DNA of 64,000 bases from Telmatactis stephensoni (Eukaryota > Cnidaria > Anthozoa > Actiniaria > Isophelliidae). Numbering within the stretch: the first letter of the stretch is position 1; each line of letters starts with the position of its first letter. A program made the translations under genes and the position numbers. Where the stretch lies: assembly GCA_029948255.1 (NCBI GenBank), contig JALIZF010001613.1, forward strand, positions 62,001-126,000, in the 5' to 3' direction. Under the pieces are notes generated by a model, which worked only from the letters and a program-made list of their open reading frames with translations, was not told where the DNA came from and did not search any database. This document shows positions 32,336 through 46,000 of the stretch, piece by piece.

Positions 32336-33278
32336 AATTACACGTAAGAGCTGCAAAGATCATCTATAAATTTTCTAGAGATCAATCAAGTGATGAAGTA
32401 TTAACTGTATTAAGTAAATTAGGTTAGAATACTCTCTTTACAACGTATAAGTTAAGTTTAACGAAGCTTGTTTATAAGATTTACAATAACTTAGTCCCTA
32501 AGTGCATGGGATATATTTTACTTAAATGCACTGATAATTCTCACAATCTAAGAGCAAGAAGTAGATATCATGTAACAGTTTCACGTTTTAATACATCGTA
32601 CATGAAACAATCAATCCATCATAGAGGTTCAATTTTATGGAATAGAATGATTGATTTTTACATGGCTTCTAGTGGTTTGAAGCATTTATGCAATTTATTG
32701 ATTAAGTCAGAGGATTTCTTAAATTTTAATTTTAATTGTTTATCTGACCAATGCAAACCCAAAAATAATGACATGTATATATATTGTTAGTGATTTTACA
32801 TAATCATTATAGAGAAATTGGAGACGACTGCTTGGACTAAACCGGATTGTACGCTAAGATTGAACGAAGTTGTCTTAGCCTGATACACTGTCCAAACAGC
32901 CGTCTCTCTATAAGAAATATATTTTATCAGTTATAAGGAAAAGCAATTTTATTTATTTATTTAATTTTTATCATTTAATGAATTTACATAATTATTATAT
33001 AGATATTGGAGACGACTGCTTGGACTAAACCGGATTGTATGCTAAGATTGAACGAAGTTGTCTTAGCCTCAGCCGTTTCTCTATATGAAATATATTCTAT
33101 TAGTTAAAAGGAAAAGCAATTTTATTTATTTATTAATTTTTATCATTTTATAATTTTTTCTAATTGATTGATTGATTGATTTATTCTTTAATATTTAGTT
33201 TACACACGACCCCACAAGCCCTAGCCGTTAACCAAATATCGTGTCAAAATAAAGATATTATTATTATTATTATTATTA
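32336..33278 (+). mobile_element. 5'-truncated CR1/Jockey-like LINE, 3' end
   Basis: From 32336 the translation matches the C-terminal region of LINE polyproteins: RAAKIIYKF, then, after a stop near 32424, YKLSLTKLVYKI, PRF-like SRFNTSYMKQSI and HRGSILWN. The frame ends at TAG 32788. The 3' region contains a tandem duplication of about 185 bp (about 32800-32985 and 32986-33170) and ends in AATAAAGATATTATT repeats, a typical microsatellite tail. Confidence 0.75.
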
Positions 33279-33440
33279 AATAACTTCTTTATTATGCATG
33301 AATAATTCTAAATAATTCACAAATATTAAAATTCTATTTATCCAAATAGTTGAAACTTCAAATGAATACGTTTATCAAGATTTATACTCCTTAACAAATA
33401 ATAAAAATTCTTAAATTTTTTTTTGTCCTAAAAAACTATT

Positions 33441-33443
33441 ATA

Positions 33444-33540
<97 letters not shown>
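33441..33540. repeat. ATT microsatellite (LINE tail)
   Basis: About 33 uninterrupted ATT units at the 3' end of the minus-strand LINE that follows; most likely its tail. Confidence 0.95.
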
Positions 33541-33541
<1 letters not shown>

Positions 33542-34732
33542 CTTTATTCACAATTCTAGTGCGTTTTCTTACAATATTCTAAGCTTACCGAGTCCAATCC
33601 ATGGACCTAAGGAAAGTAAGAATTACAAATACAATCAGCTGATCATTAAAGTTTTCCTAATGATATGAGCAGTTCCTAGCAGGGCTGTCTTCTGTAGTTC
33701 TCTGATTTCAATGTTCCCCTGCAACTGCTTGACATAATACTCTAGTCGTTTGTTAACTAAGCCTAGAGCACCAATAACTATAGGTATGGTTTTAGTTTCC
33801 ATACCCCACATCTTTCTAATTTCTATTTCAAGATCTTTGTACTTTGAAATCTTTTCCAACTGTTTTAAAGACACGTTTCGTTCTGATGGAATTGATACAT
33901 CTATTAACAAGCACTGATTTTTCACTTTGTCTTTAACTATTATGTCTGGCCTGTTGGCCTTAATGGTCTTATCAGTGTGAACTTGCATGTCCCATAAAAT
34001 TGTTGCTCTTTCGTTGTCCACTACTTTCTCCGTTTCATGTTCGTACCATCTCTTGCCAGAATTAGCACCGTAGTGTTTGCAGAGCTTCCAATGAACATAC
34101 GTACCAACTCTGTTATGCCTTTCGACGAATTCTTTCTTTGCGAGAACAGGGCAGCCTGCTACAATGTGGTCAATGGTTTCGTCATACTGACCACACATTC
34201 TACATTTGATGTCTACATCTTTTCCTTGGATCTTCCTCTCGTAGTACCTTGTGGATAGTGCTTGATCTTGTGCAGCTACGATGAGTCCCTCTGTCTCTGA
34301 CTTTAGTCCCGTACCTTTTAGCCAGTTGTGCGTTCTTTGTTTGTCGACATCTGCTTGGTTGACTTGCTTTGGGTATTGGCCATGAAGGGGTTTAGATTCC
34401 CACCTGTCGACTTGCTTCTTTTGTAGATGGTCTTTGAACGCGGTCTTAACCATCCTTGCTCTTTCAGTGTTGGGATTTTCTTTTTCTTTCGACGCGCGTG
34501 CAGTTTCTGGCACAACGATTTCTTTGCTTTCAGACTTAAACCTTGGACTTTCTTTGTGTATTGAGTACATCTTTTTGTTGTTTTCGTGTTTATATACTAG
34601 ACGCAGAAGGCAGTCTTGGTGGTCTTTAAGATACGCATCCAGACCAATAGTTGACAATTTGTATGAGTTTTCGATCTGAATGAGTCCTCTGCCTCCTTCT
34701 CTCCTCTTTACGTACAATCTATCAACGTCCGC

Positions 34733-34736
<4 letters not shown>
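33541..34736 (-). mobile_element. 5'-truncated LINE with CCHC knuckle and restriction-like endonuclease
   Basis: Minus-strand frame 34717-33635 encodes 360 residues of the C-terminal part of an R2/R4-type LINE protein. The N-terminal RLYVKRREGGRGLI motif follows the RT in this group. Then a zinc knuckle C-x2-C-x8-H-x4-C (Cys172 to Cys189) and a PD..D endonuclease core (Pro257-Asp258, Asp273). The frame is open, but the RT half is missing: at 34736 it is cut by the ATT microsatellite. No ATG context supports independent translation. Confidence 0.85.
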
Positions 34737-34805
<69 letters not shown>

Positions 34806-34899
34806 GAGGAGGAGGAGGAGGAGGAGGAGGAGGAGGAGGAGGAGGAGGAGGAGGAGGAGGAGGAGGAGGAGGAGGAGGAGGAGGAGGAGGAGGAGGAGA
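34735..34899. repeat. Compound microsatellite (ATT)n(GAG)n
   Basis: About 23 ATT units then about 31 GAG units, nearly pure. Long poly-Tyr, poly-Glu, poly-Arg and poly-Ser frames here are artefacts. Confidence 0.97.
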
Positions 34900-35984
34900 A
34901 GGCGCGTGCTAGCAGACGTACGTAGGGACAAAGCTCCGAGTCATTTGACAACCTCATTTGAACGGAATTTTTATTGCAACCATAAAACGCGCTTGAAACG
35001 ACCGACAATTTTTCTGCGGTTGCACCACGATAGATCAACAAAAACCGAGCCGTGTGTACTCTCCTTGAACGAAAAATATGTGTTTTCGAGTCACTGTCGC
35101 AAAGCTTTAATAGATACTTGTGGTAGATCAAGTGTTTTGTAAACATGGCGGCTTCCGAAGAGCTCGAGCCATAGATTTGAGTATAAAACCGCCCCAAAGC
35201 TAAAGTGAAAGCAACATCGATTAGCAAGAGTAGGAGTACTTGCGTCTTCCGCTGACTTCAATTTCACGGCACAAAAAGATATAGAAGCACGCCATACTAC
35301 TAGTGAAATCCCGTTAATACGGCCACCTATGGACGAAAAAATAATTGGCCTTATTATATGGCTAGATAATTTCCTGAATTCTGATTGGCTAACGCATGGT
35401 CTGTATTTTGCCATATCAGGCCCGCTGTCCCGGATGAAAAGAAAAGTTTGCGTTTGGCAATTGTTTTAGCGGGACTTCTCAAGGCCATATTATAAATAAG
35501 TTAGTAACTGCGTTTGCTCGGTCTGAATGGGAAAGTATCAGACCGAGGTCTTGACAGTACGGACTTGGGGGTTCGTTGCAGGCCCTTCCTCCTCTCCTCT
35601 CCCCATTCCCCTCCCTCCTCGCCCCAGTCCCTTCCCCTCCCCTCCCCTTTCCCTTCCCCTTAGGGCCGCTACGCAGGCTACGTAATTATAAACATTTCAG
35701 TAAATCTACTCATATAAAACATCAGCTATTAATATAAATTATAGCTTATCGAGGAAACTGTTAGCTCAAGCGTAAACTTAGAGCTTAATGTTTGCCGTTT
35801 TTTTGAAACCTCACCAGGGTAGGCTAGCTGGCCCTTTTATACTTTTGTCAGTAATTTCTGGACTAGTTCACGCCGATTTTAGCCAATCAGAATCAAGTGG
35901 GAATGGTAAATTTGTGCTTGGTTTGACTGTGGGTTTCCTGTGTGAACTACTTGTGGGGTATTTTACTTCCTGTGAATCACTTAT
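34900..35984. other. No gene recognised
   Basis: A short ATGGCGGCTTCC frame at 35144 ends after nine codons. CAGACCGAGGTCTTGA near 35540 is shared with the 300-bp tandem repeat at 1.4-1.9 kb. A C/T-rich tract follows at 35583-35660. Otherwise unremarkable. Confidence 0.4.
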
Positions 35985-36290
35985 GGGGAGCAAGGGTGGC
36001 CGAGTGGTTAGACCACTTGCCTCTCACCGCTGTGGTCCCTGGTTCGATTCCCGGGCTGGGCACTTCATGTGAGTTGAGTTTGTTAGTTCGTTCTCTCTCT
36101 TGCTTCGAGGTTTTCCTCCGCGTCCTCCGGTTTTCCTCACTCCATCAAAAATGAACTGGTGAGTGGAGTGATTATTTGCAAAATATTCAAGGTAGAGGTA
36201 GTGAGTGTGATAGTATAGTGTCCCCCAATTAGTGCGCAAGCGCTATAAGACTAGGACACTTAAATAAACAGTTATTTATTATTTATTTTT
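35985..36290 (+). mobile_element. tRNA-derived SINE
   Basis: Pol III A box TGGCCGAGTGG (35997-36007) and B box GGTTCGATTCC (36041-36051) in a Leu/Ser-tRNA-like head. The body contains TTTTCCTCCGCGTCCTCCGG. It ends in an ATTT-rich tail near 36280. A relative lies at 62568-62895. Confidence 0.85.
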
Positions 36291-37175
36291 TACTTCGGAA
36301 AATACTTGACCACCCCCTCAATTTCCGATGCAGTAGTTCACACAGGGAAACCAAACTTTGAGCTCACGTTATGATAGCTGGAAATTCCTGTGGGACCCCT
36401 CCCTCACCAAAACTTGAAAAGGCTAAAAAAAAAAGGAGCCTGGGAACAAGTAAGACGAACATTCACAAAAGTAAATGAGGGTTTCCTGTGGAAATAATTC
36501 AAAATGGCGTCCAAGTAAAGGTAAAATACCTTTGTATTTTTTATTTGTATTATCTCAATATTTCTTTTTTTTTTTCTTGAAAAATTCTTAGTAGTTTCCG
36601 GAAACTAAGTGGACTTCTCTGGATCCGCCCCTGGCACTGATAGAAAGATCAGAACTGAAGCTCAGAATTAGCATTTGCGTTTTACGCATAACATACAAAT
36701 TATCACACAATATTAACGTTACTCTTGCATATCTGCGCAAATATTAATTTAAACCCAACAACTATATTGGAATTGAAATTGGAATTGTTTTTATTGCTCT
36801 CTCTTTAAAACTATTAAATGTTACAATAGTACATTACAATATAAATGACAATAAAAGGTTGAGAAAAAAAATGACAATATATATTTATAATATAACATTA
36901 GAGCCTGAGGGCTAAGTTAACTGCTAAGTTTTCTAGTTAGCCCTCAGCCTATTAGTTTCTATTTGAAACAGGTAGAAGACATAAACTACAAATACACTTA
37001 CTATATCAAAAGTAGAAAATCTAACTTCAAGCTTACAACGAGGAGAAAGCCGGTTTCTGAGCTTATGGTTTGTATATCTACAATATTTAATTCTAAATGC
37101 TTAGTCAATCAGACATTGAAAAATTAATCTTATGTTCACCAAATGGAGATCATCGTTCAACCAAGTTCTTCTGGT
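36291..37175. other. Intergenic, no gene recognised
   Basis: AT-rich. A short inverted repeat around CTGAGGGCTAA (36904-36950) is present. Nothing else identified. Confidence 0.4.
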
Positions 37176-38109
37176 TCAACCAAGTTCTTCGGTGATGAAG
37201 TCTGGAAACAGTTGCATCTATAAAGGGAAACAACGCAATCAGACTAATTGACCAAAGAATACAAAATAACAAAGAAATTTCATTAGGTATCGCTCGGTTC
37301 TCTACGGGCTAGCCCTACGGTTTAATTAACAGACCACCCCGGCTAAAAGCGAGCTCTTGTGAAGGCGTCTGAGGGTTCACAGGGAGCTCGGCTTTTAAGA
37401 ATCGTAAATGAATAAATAGATAAATTTTAATTGATTAATAGTACTTTGGGTTTCCTGTGTTGAGATTTGAAACAAGACGCTAATAAAAGAGAGTTTCCGG
37501 TAATCGTAACTGCCATTAACCTGATAGCAGATTACATAAACGTATCAGTGTAACGCACTCTCTAGTAACAATCAATAAGAGATTAATTTTGACCGTTAAG
37601 ACAAGTTAGGGATAGTCAAAAGCCCAGGGCGTCCTTTTCCCCTCTTACCTATCCCCTCCCTTCCCCTTCCCCCTCCCTGACGCCCTGCAGGGTCTCCCAG
37701 GGAGGACGAAAGATGCAGAAAAATAGATAATGAAAGTGATGGAAAGTTAAGGTTCATTACTGCACTCTTCTTCGAGAACTCCTGAAAGATTTCAAACCAA
37801 AAATGGTTGCTACGAAGAACAAAAATGGTAAAACACTGATTGATGAGGTACAAGAAAATCTTCATAGATGGAAGGAATATACTGTGAGAATATGTACAAA
37901 GTAGATAGTGATAGTTATCAACACAATGAGGTGTGAAATAGAACGCAGTGATAAAGAGGAGTGTCCAGAACCACTGCGGGAGGAGATGAAGGCAACCACT
38001 AGATCTCTTATGTTGAATAGGATGCAAAACAGAATTGAATAAGAAATAAGCAAAACCCAGGCAGGATTGAGGTAAGCCGGGTAGACTAAAGGACAGACTA
38101 CTGAAATAT

Positions 38110-39240
38110 GCAAACCATCATTGAAAAATGCAGAAAATTTAAGATTGACTTGCAGTGTTGCTTCAAAGACTCCCTATTCAAAGGGCTATGACTGTGTCAA
38201 GCACTACTCTGGCAGTCAATGGAAAAACGTGGTTTTCCAAAACATCTTATAGAATTCATAAAGTCTCTCGATGCATGTAGAACAACAGTCAGCAGTCAGA
38301 ACAGAGAATGATGTATCCATGGTTCCAGTATGGGTGTGCGACAGAGATGCATCTTATCTCCATATTTCTTTAATATTTATACAGAGAGAGGCTTTGGCGA
38401 AAACCAAACAACACCCTTTGATGGAATTTAATTATATTGAATAGAATTTACAGAACTTAGATATCATGATGATGACACAGTTCTCCTATCGGCTGACCTG
38501 CAGAATAAAATTGCAGGGAGGGTAGTGAATTAAAGAGTCTCTGTCTGAATGCCAAAGAAGACTAAGCTCATGACAATCGCGCGACAGAGGGACAGTAACA
38601 CCCAATGCCACAATCAATGGGGAATTACATGCATTAGAGAGTGTCAATGCAATCTTACTAATACTCTTATCACAGCTAATGAAGATACTAGCAGAGAGGT
38701 GAGGAAAAGATGGGCCTAAGAAACAGCAAAGTTAAAGAAAATGAAACATGTCTGAAGACTTGTAAAAAAAGATAGCAAACTACATGTACACATCCTTTTA
38801 TTTTCCCTGTTGCAGCCTATGCATGCAAAACATGGACCATTACACGTGCAAGAAATGGAAAGGAAAACCAATGCCTTTGAGCCAAAATATTACAGGAAGA
38901 TACTCAAAATATTTTGGATACTTAAAAGAACGCATATATCAGTACTAGAAGAACTACAAGTACTAGAACATTGGCTGGTCAACTTTGTAAAGACACAAAA
39001 GTTAAAGTACTTTAGACATTCAAAGGGCATTCAAGCATAGAGCGTAATATTCTTGAAGATAATATAGAAGCTAGCCATTGTAAGGTGGGTTGGACGCAGA
39101 AGACGATGGCACCAAGACATTAGTAGTATGCTAGATAGAGAGAGTGTCTGAACATTTGAATGCGATATCTTAAGTAGATCTACACTATTTGGGTTTACAA
39201 GGCTGTCAAGACAACACACATTTTGAAAAGCGGAATGTTG
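38110..39240 (+). mobile_element. Decayed LINE, RT and 3' region
   Basis: Frames interrupted by stops still show MGVRQRCILSPYFFNIYTE (RT motif B region) near 38330-38385, a DDTVLLSADLQNK stretch after it (RT active site), CKTWTITR and a degenerate GR..RR..W-like end near 39090. Heavily mutated. The last part, from about 39098, is duplicated at 43090-43205. Confidence 0.7.
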
Positions 39241-39880
39241 AGAAGAAAAGTTTTCACCCAGACATACATTTACTGTAAAAGTTTGACACTTAAAAACAAA
39301 ACGATTTCTCGAAAAGTGATCCTACAAATGCTATTGAATGTCAAAGTGGGATATTCTCATCATTTTTATAAAATCCTTCTGTTTATAGCTTTAAATTCCA
39401 AGTCATGAATGCAATCAGTAGGGGACTGAGGTCAAAAAAATGGTCATCTGAAGGTAACAAATTTAGAAGAGTGGGGTGGAATTAAGCGGCACCCACAACC
39501 TTTAGGAGTAGAATGCTGAACTTTGTCGTCTAATATCTTGAAAGGTAAATTAAGGAGAGATGTTCCAAGTTGTGCTAAACAACGTAAACAACACCTCTTG
39601 AAAAAAATCTACATACGTTTTGCTCTTGGCCTACAGGTCTCCATACTGATGGCAAGGTAGATTGTGCCATCGGATGCTAAGAAAAAAAATGGAAAAACGT
39701 TACATATCTAATGTTGCAAATAACATAAACTAACCATTTCGTCCAACATTAGACTAAAATATTTTAGCACAATGTTGTACATGTTTCAGATAAGCCCTTT
39801 AGCTTACAAATGGCACATTTATGACGATTAATGGATTTGTCCACTGAGCCAAGGTTCTATCCCAGACCTCCGAAAAGAGG

Positions 39881-40082
39881 TGAGGGACTGGTCATTATTT
39901 ACATGGAGGGGGGCTGGTGGAAATGAAAAATTATGGTAATGCTCAATTTTTGATGGCCCCTCCCCCTTTTTTACATACATACACACATAACATTCTTACA
40001 GAGTGAGCGTAAAAATCTGTGACCCCCCCCTCTATTTCGATTCCACCAGCCCCCCTCCCTGTAAACAATGACCAGTCCCTGA
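39881..40082. mobile_element. 196-bp MITE with TGA target duplication
   Basis: Ends GGGACTGGTCATTATTTACA and its imperfect inverse. TGA occurs on both sides (39881-39883 and 40080-40082) but once at the empty site in unit 2 (near 44190). A 3-bp target fits Harbinger-type elements. Non-coding. Confidence 0.85.
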
Positions 40083-40888
40083 GGAAGGAAAAAGAAATAA
40101 AATAAGTAAATAAGTAAGTATATCTGTGAGTGATGCAAGTTTCTAATTTCACTTTTAATTGCACTTACATGTTCATCATTCATTTGTGGTATTGGCTTCC
40201 TCACGACGATGACATCAGAGGGAGGATTCTACATTTAGTAAAGTAATATAAAAGAATATGAATTATTATTACATTGGAAAAGTTGTCATAGAGTATAAAG
40301 TTGTCATCAAAAAGACCTGTTAACCAAATTTGACTTGAATTCTCTCACTCGATTATCATTCTTTCGAATAATTTTGACTATATGCAGCAATGATAGCTTC
40401 TAGCAATACTTCTGGTCAATATTTTCCTGGAAAGTAGTGTGAAATCCTGTAGCTTCTCGGAGTTGACTTGGAGCTCAGTATATTCGAAACGACTGTTTTA
40501 TCTTTAGTCTTAATTGTACAAAAAATACATTAAAGCACAATTACAATTATCAACATTTTTGGGAAGTCTTGTTCCAGGAATATCTTCTTCTTTTAAAGTA
40601 CATTCGCCTTCAACTTCGTCAACCTTCGCAATTCTAATTCACCATTTCTGTCCCTCCAAAAGATCCCAAAAGACTTTGCAGTGCTTGGCTCGGTACCAGT
40701 CCAAAATCGTTTTTCAAGAGACGAATTATTAAGCTATTTCTCCAGATAAATGATACTTTTTAGCAAACTACTCGAGATAAATGCAGTGCTTGCTAGCAAA
40801 CTACTAATAAGAGGATTACCCCTAAATCAAGGAGCGATGTACTTGCTTTCTTGTTCACATTAACTTTTCAACAAAATTTACATTTTTG

Positions 40889-42490
40889 TATAATAATAAT
40901 AATAATGAACTTTATTTAAAGAAGGTTTAAATATATTTATAAAGTATACCAGTTTAGCATAGCTAATCTTACACTGGGCCTTCTGTAAAAAAATATAAAT
41001 AAATATGATAAAGAAAAATGTCACTGGTAACAATAAAATAATTAAAAAATACATTTGGGGTCATGATATCAGTCCCACTGTCGTAAACATAGACAACGCA
41101 AGATAGGAAATGAGACCATGATCCCAAACAATTAATTATGTAAAATATCTATAAATATATCTTATATTAGAATATAAAAGCAAAAATTATTTATAAAAAT
41201 CTAGGATGAAATGACATACATATCAAAAAAATGCTAATAAGCTTTCCTTTTAAATGATTTAATTGTCTTTGCAGATTGAATATATGAAGGTAACATTAAA
41301 TAAAGTGGCTCCATTATATCGGGGGCCGCTCCTTGTAATATATAGCTTATAATTTGGTATCCATAAATAATTACTTGATGAACTACTAGTGGTCCGTTTT
41401 GACACTGAAGTGAGAGCGATTTGAACATACTATTAATCTTGACAAAGACCATTTATGGTTTTATAAACTAGAATAACAACTCTAAGCATAACTCTACATT
41501 CAATAGGTAGAACTGGTGATTCCTCAAAAAGTGGCCCAGAGGATCGGAAGAAAACTTGGATTTGTCATATATTAATCTCAAAACAAGCTTCTGTCACTTT
41601 AACATCCTAGATGCATGGGTGGACTGGCCCCAAACTGAACTACAATAAGCAATCTTAGGTTGAAAGAAGGTCTTATAAAATTGTAATCTTGATTTAAGAA
41701 GCAAATATATTCTAATTCATCGAAACAAAGCAATGATTTTACTTAAACTAGAAACTAAATTGTCAATATGTGTTTTCCAAGATAAATTTCTGTCAACAGT
41801 CACATTCAAAGTTTCTCACAGTCAACATTTTCAAGGAGAGATCCATTGTAGGAAATCTGGAGGCCGAGGTCAGTAGAGCCAATTCTTGTAGCTTTCTGGT
41901 AGGTAACTATACTCTAGCTTTGTCTTGCTTTTGTTGACAACCATACCATTTGAAGAGCACCATAGATGAACATTTTCCTGACCATCTCTGATGAAAGCTT
42001 GGTGTTAAGTTCATCAATTGATTTACCCGATGTGTGGATTGTTGCATCATCTGCATAAAGATCAATAGGTAACTCTGTCTGTAGGGGGAGATCATTCACA
42101 AACAATATAAATCATAGAGGGCCAAGGATACTCCCTTGAGGCACCCAAATGACAGGCAACAGTGATGATGATGTAGTGTTAACCTGTACCCACTGGTTCC
42201 TGCCAGTCAAGTAAGAAGTAAGAATTCATCCATCTGATTAATGTGTTGTCAAAGTGATAGCATCGGCACTTCTTTATAAGTGATAACAAAATTTATCAAA
42301 TCAAAGGCTTTACGGAAGTCCACGAGGACCAGACCATTAAAATGACCACTTCCAATGTTGGTAAGCCAGGTTCACAAGAATGCTTGGGTCTAAATCCAGA
42401 CTGGGCTGTGTACATTAAGTTGTAAGATGAAATGAACGAACAAATATGTTTGTGGATGTTACGTTCCAAAAGTTTGCTGACAATACATCT
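40889..42490 (-). mobile_element. CR1/Jockey-like LINE, 5'-truncated and decayed
   Basis: Reading the minus strand from 42490: SKLLERNIHKHI and AQSGFRPKHSCE (RT fingers), KAFDLINFVI, a GSILGPL-like motif, LFVNDLPL and YADDATIH (RT active site), then a C terminus LPSYIQSAKTIKSFKRKAY near 41240. Stops and frameshifts break the frame. Its 3' end is an ATA-repeat tail at 40889-40905. Absent at the matching place in unit 2 (near 45478). Confidence 0.82.
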
Positions 42491-43085
42491 GATAAATCCA
42501 TCCCCTTGCTTCTAAAAGGAACGTTTTTCCTTTAACATTAGTTAACACAGACCAAAGATTTGCAAGTGATTTTTTAGCTTCCCTATACTGCATCTATTAA
42601 CCCGGCGCGATACTGCATCTGTATTCCACACGATAACAATAATTTTGACTTACATTTTCATCATTTTCTTCAGCAGCTTTGGTTGTCCTTTTTGTATCAT
42701 CTGTAGGATCCTATTCAAGAAAATCGTCAATTAAAATAAATTGCACTACCTAATGCGAAGAATTGTCTTTCAGATACCATTTTTTGATCTGGCCAAACTT
42801 TAACACTAAGTTAAGCCTTTCTATTTAGTAGTGAAAATGCCAAATTATAATGGCGACAACGTTCGATCTAGGGAATTCCTACCCAGTATTCCCCGGGTAG
42901 GAATATAAAACTACGTGTTTACATCCAGCCAATAGAGGTTTAGCTCCCTCCAATGCAAGCATCCACTAAATTTGATTCCCAAATGGAATACCATCGAGCA
43001 CCATTTGTTTCATAAACCCAAAAGCCGTGGAAAATTATTCTTGCGTTCTTCGTACAATTTCTCCTTTAATCGAATGCCTTTTTGT

Positions 43086-46000
43086 AGCAAGAGGACTATG
43101 GCACCAAGACATTCGTGGTATTGCCAGATAGAGAGAGTGTCTGAAAATTTGCATGTGATATCTTGAGTAGATTTGGACTATTTGGGTTTACAAGGCTGTC
43201 AAGACAACAAAATATTTAAAAAGAATGTTGGGAGGAAGAGTTGCCACCCAGACATACATTTACTGTAAAAGTTTGACACTTAAAAACAAAATGATTTCTC
43301 GAAAAGTGATCCTGCGAATGCTATTAAATGTCAAAGTGGGATATTCTCATCATTTTTATAAAATCCTTCTGTTTATAGCTTTAAATTCCAAGTCATGAAT
43401 GCAATCAGTAGGGAATGAGGTCAAAATAATGGTCATCTGAAGGTACCAAATTTAGAAGGGTGGGGTGGTATTAACCGGCACCCACAATCTTTAGGAGTAA
43501 AATACTAAAAAAATACATACATGATTGAGACTCCCTCAACAGGGCTTTTCAGCTCAATTTACAAATCCTAACTAAATCATATAAATCAAACATAAATGGA
43601 TTAAGAATCCCAACTGGCAAGGAGGCAAACCAGTTGGCTATATTACAAGCATGGCCGTGAAACTGAATTTGAATGTACTAATCGAAATCGGACCAAATTC
43701 AGTCTCAGCTAGTGGCTAGAGCGGGAATCGAACCAGGGACCGCCAGATTGCGAGACCAACGCTCTGACCACTCGGCCATGCTGCCTCCTTTGTCATCCTC
43801 CTGAACTTTGTCATCAAATATTTTGAAAAGTAAATTTTAAATTGCAGTAATTAATGAACTGTATGTTCCAAGGTATGCTAAACAACGTAAACAACACCTC
43901 TTGAAAAAAATCTACATACATTTTGCTCTTGGCCTACAGGTCTCCATACTGTTGGCAAGGTACATTGTGTCATCGGATGCTAAGTAAAAAAAAAGGCAAA
44001 AACGTTACATATATATCTAATGTTGCAAATAACATAAACTAACTATTTCTTCCAACATTGGACTGAATTATTTTTAGCACAATGTTGTACATGTTTTATA
44101 GACCCCTCAGCTTACAAATGGCACATTTATGACGATTAATGAATTTGTCCACTGAGTCAAGATTCTATCCCAGACCTCCGAAAAGAGGTGAGGAAGGAAA
44201 AAGTAATAAAATAAGTAAATAAGTAAGTATATCTGTGAATGATACAAGGTTCTAATTTCACTTTTAATTACACTTACATGTTCATCATTTTCTTGTGGTA
44301 TTGGCTTCCTAACGAAGATGACACCAGAGGGAGGATTCTACATAGACATAGCGGACATTAGACATTTCTTTATTTAGTAATGGTATTGCATATAGTTTTT
44401 GTTACACAATAGTTGTACATATCAATAAGTACAAGTTATCCACAATAACTGTGAGAGTTAACCTAGGTGGATAGCTAAGATATATTCATGTAAATTAGGT
44501 CATTGGTCTAGTACTAAAAATCAAAGAGATACAAGGAAAAAAACAAGAAGGAAAAGCAGAAAAAAACACACAAAAGAATACTGGAAAACGATTTAATAAC
44601 TAACCAATGATTTGATAATTTTATGATAAGCAGGAGCCCATTACATTACTAATTAATGGGTCTCTACATAGGTATGTTATTCTACATTTAGTAAAGTAAT
44701 ATAAAAGAATATGAATCATTATTACAATTGTAAAAATTGTGATAAAGTTGTCATCAATTTTTTTAAAGACTTTCGGACATTTAGAAATAGAATGACTTAC
44801 TCTAGGCAGGCTTCGCTGCAAGGCCTCAGGCTGCTGTTGACCTACTATGTTGCAGTTAACCACTTGAAAGACTTGACAGTGATCATCTATAGCATTTGTG
44901 TTTGTACCTCTTCTGGCATTCTCTCCACTCTACAGAAAAGTGAAACGCTTTCAATTAGGATATTAGAGCTACTGTTTTTTATGTTCAGGTTTACAATAAA
45001 TTTACAGGAACTGACTGCATGAATGCAAACTCAAAACTGCTTCTGCCAGGACAGAAGACCTTTTAACCAAATTTGACTTGAATTCTCTCACTCGATTATC
45101 TTTCTTTCGAGTAATTTTGACTACATGCAGCAATGATAGTTTCTAGGAATATTTCTGGACAATATTTTCTTGGAAAGGAGTGTGAAATTTTAGAAAGGTA
45201 AAATTGAAATGAAGCAAAACAAATCCTGTAACTTCTTGGAGTTGACTTGGAGCTCAGTGTTTTCGAAATGATTGTCACGTTTTATCTTTAATCTAGTACA
45301 AAAATACATTTAAGCCATAACATTAAGCTATTTCACCAGATAAATGATACTTTTTAGCCAACTACTCGAGACAAATACTGCTAATTAGCAAACTACTAAG
45401 TGTCGGATAACCCGTAAATCAAAGAGCAGTGTATTTGCTTTCTTCGCATTACTTTTCAGCAACAAATTTACATTTTTTAAAGCCATCCCCTTGCTTCTAA
45501 AAGAGATGTTTTTCCTTTAACATTAGTTAACGCAGACCAAAGATTTGCCAGTGTTTCTTTAGCTTCCATATACTGCAACTATTAACCCGGAACAATACTG
45601 CACCTGTATTCCACACGATAACAGTAATTTCACTTACATTTTCGTCATTTTCTTCAGCAGCTTTCCTTTTAGGATCCTATTTAAAAGAAATTATGACTTG
45701 AATAAATTGCACTAGCTAACATGAAGAATTGTCTTTAAGATACTTTAAAGCCACTCATGCAACTAAAATAGTTATTGACTGAGGTTATTGCTCGACAGTT
45801 AATCAGTGGGATGATCAGTACTTCAAAGCCGTTGATCGCAGCGCATTTTTTCAAGATATTTGCAAGAAAGTGTCGTGATCCTGATCTTAACTACTGCTAC
45901 GTGAATTAATAACTGCACTACGATACCATTTTTTGAGCTGGCCAAACGTTGACACTGAATAAAGCCTTTCTATTTAGTAATAAAACTGCCAAAATGGCGG

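Larger units (their letters stand above)
37176..43075 (-). pseudogene. Unrecognised multi-exon gene, copy A
   Basis: Short minus-strand exons with GT-AG borders match exons of copies B and C: 42710-42654 (57 nt), 40228-40169 (60 nt), 39676-39635 (42 nt) and terminal 37217-37176 (ends Glu-Glu-Leu-Gly-stop). The internal exons are multiples of three. A first-exon relic at about 43075-42965 has a 1-base deletion relative to copy B. The exon equivalent to 44929-44801 is missing through a deletion of about 280 bp. A LINE interrupts the intron at 40.9-42.5 kb. Function unknown; no domain recognised. Exons were found by cross-comparison of copies. Confidence 0.55.
39098..43085. repeat. Tandem segmental duplication, unit 1
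   Basis: Aligns in order with 43086-46250. Differences include unit-specific insertions: a MITE (39884-40079) and a LINE (about 40889-42490) here, a SINE (about 43505-43795) in unit 2. Base-level divergence appears moderate, so the duplication is not recent. Confidence 0.8.

Noticed and set aside
34680..35227. Long Tyr-, Glu-, Arg- and Ser-rich frames on both strands
   Set aside because: Pure translation of the ATT and GAG microsatellites; no flanking coding signal.
35997..36060. A functional tRNA gene
   Set aside because: A and B boxes are present, but no cloverleaf with anticodon arm and acceptor stem is convincing, and a SINE body with tail follows. The same holds at 43720-43780 and 62576-62644.
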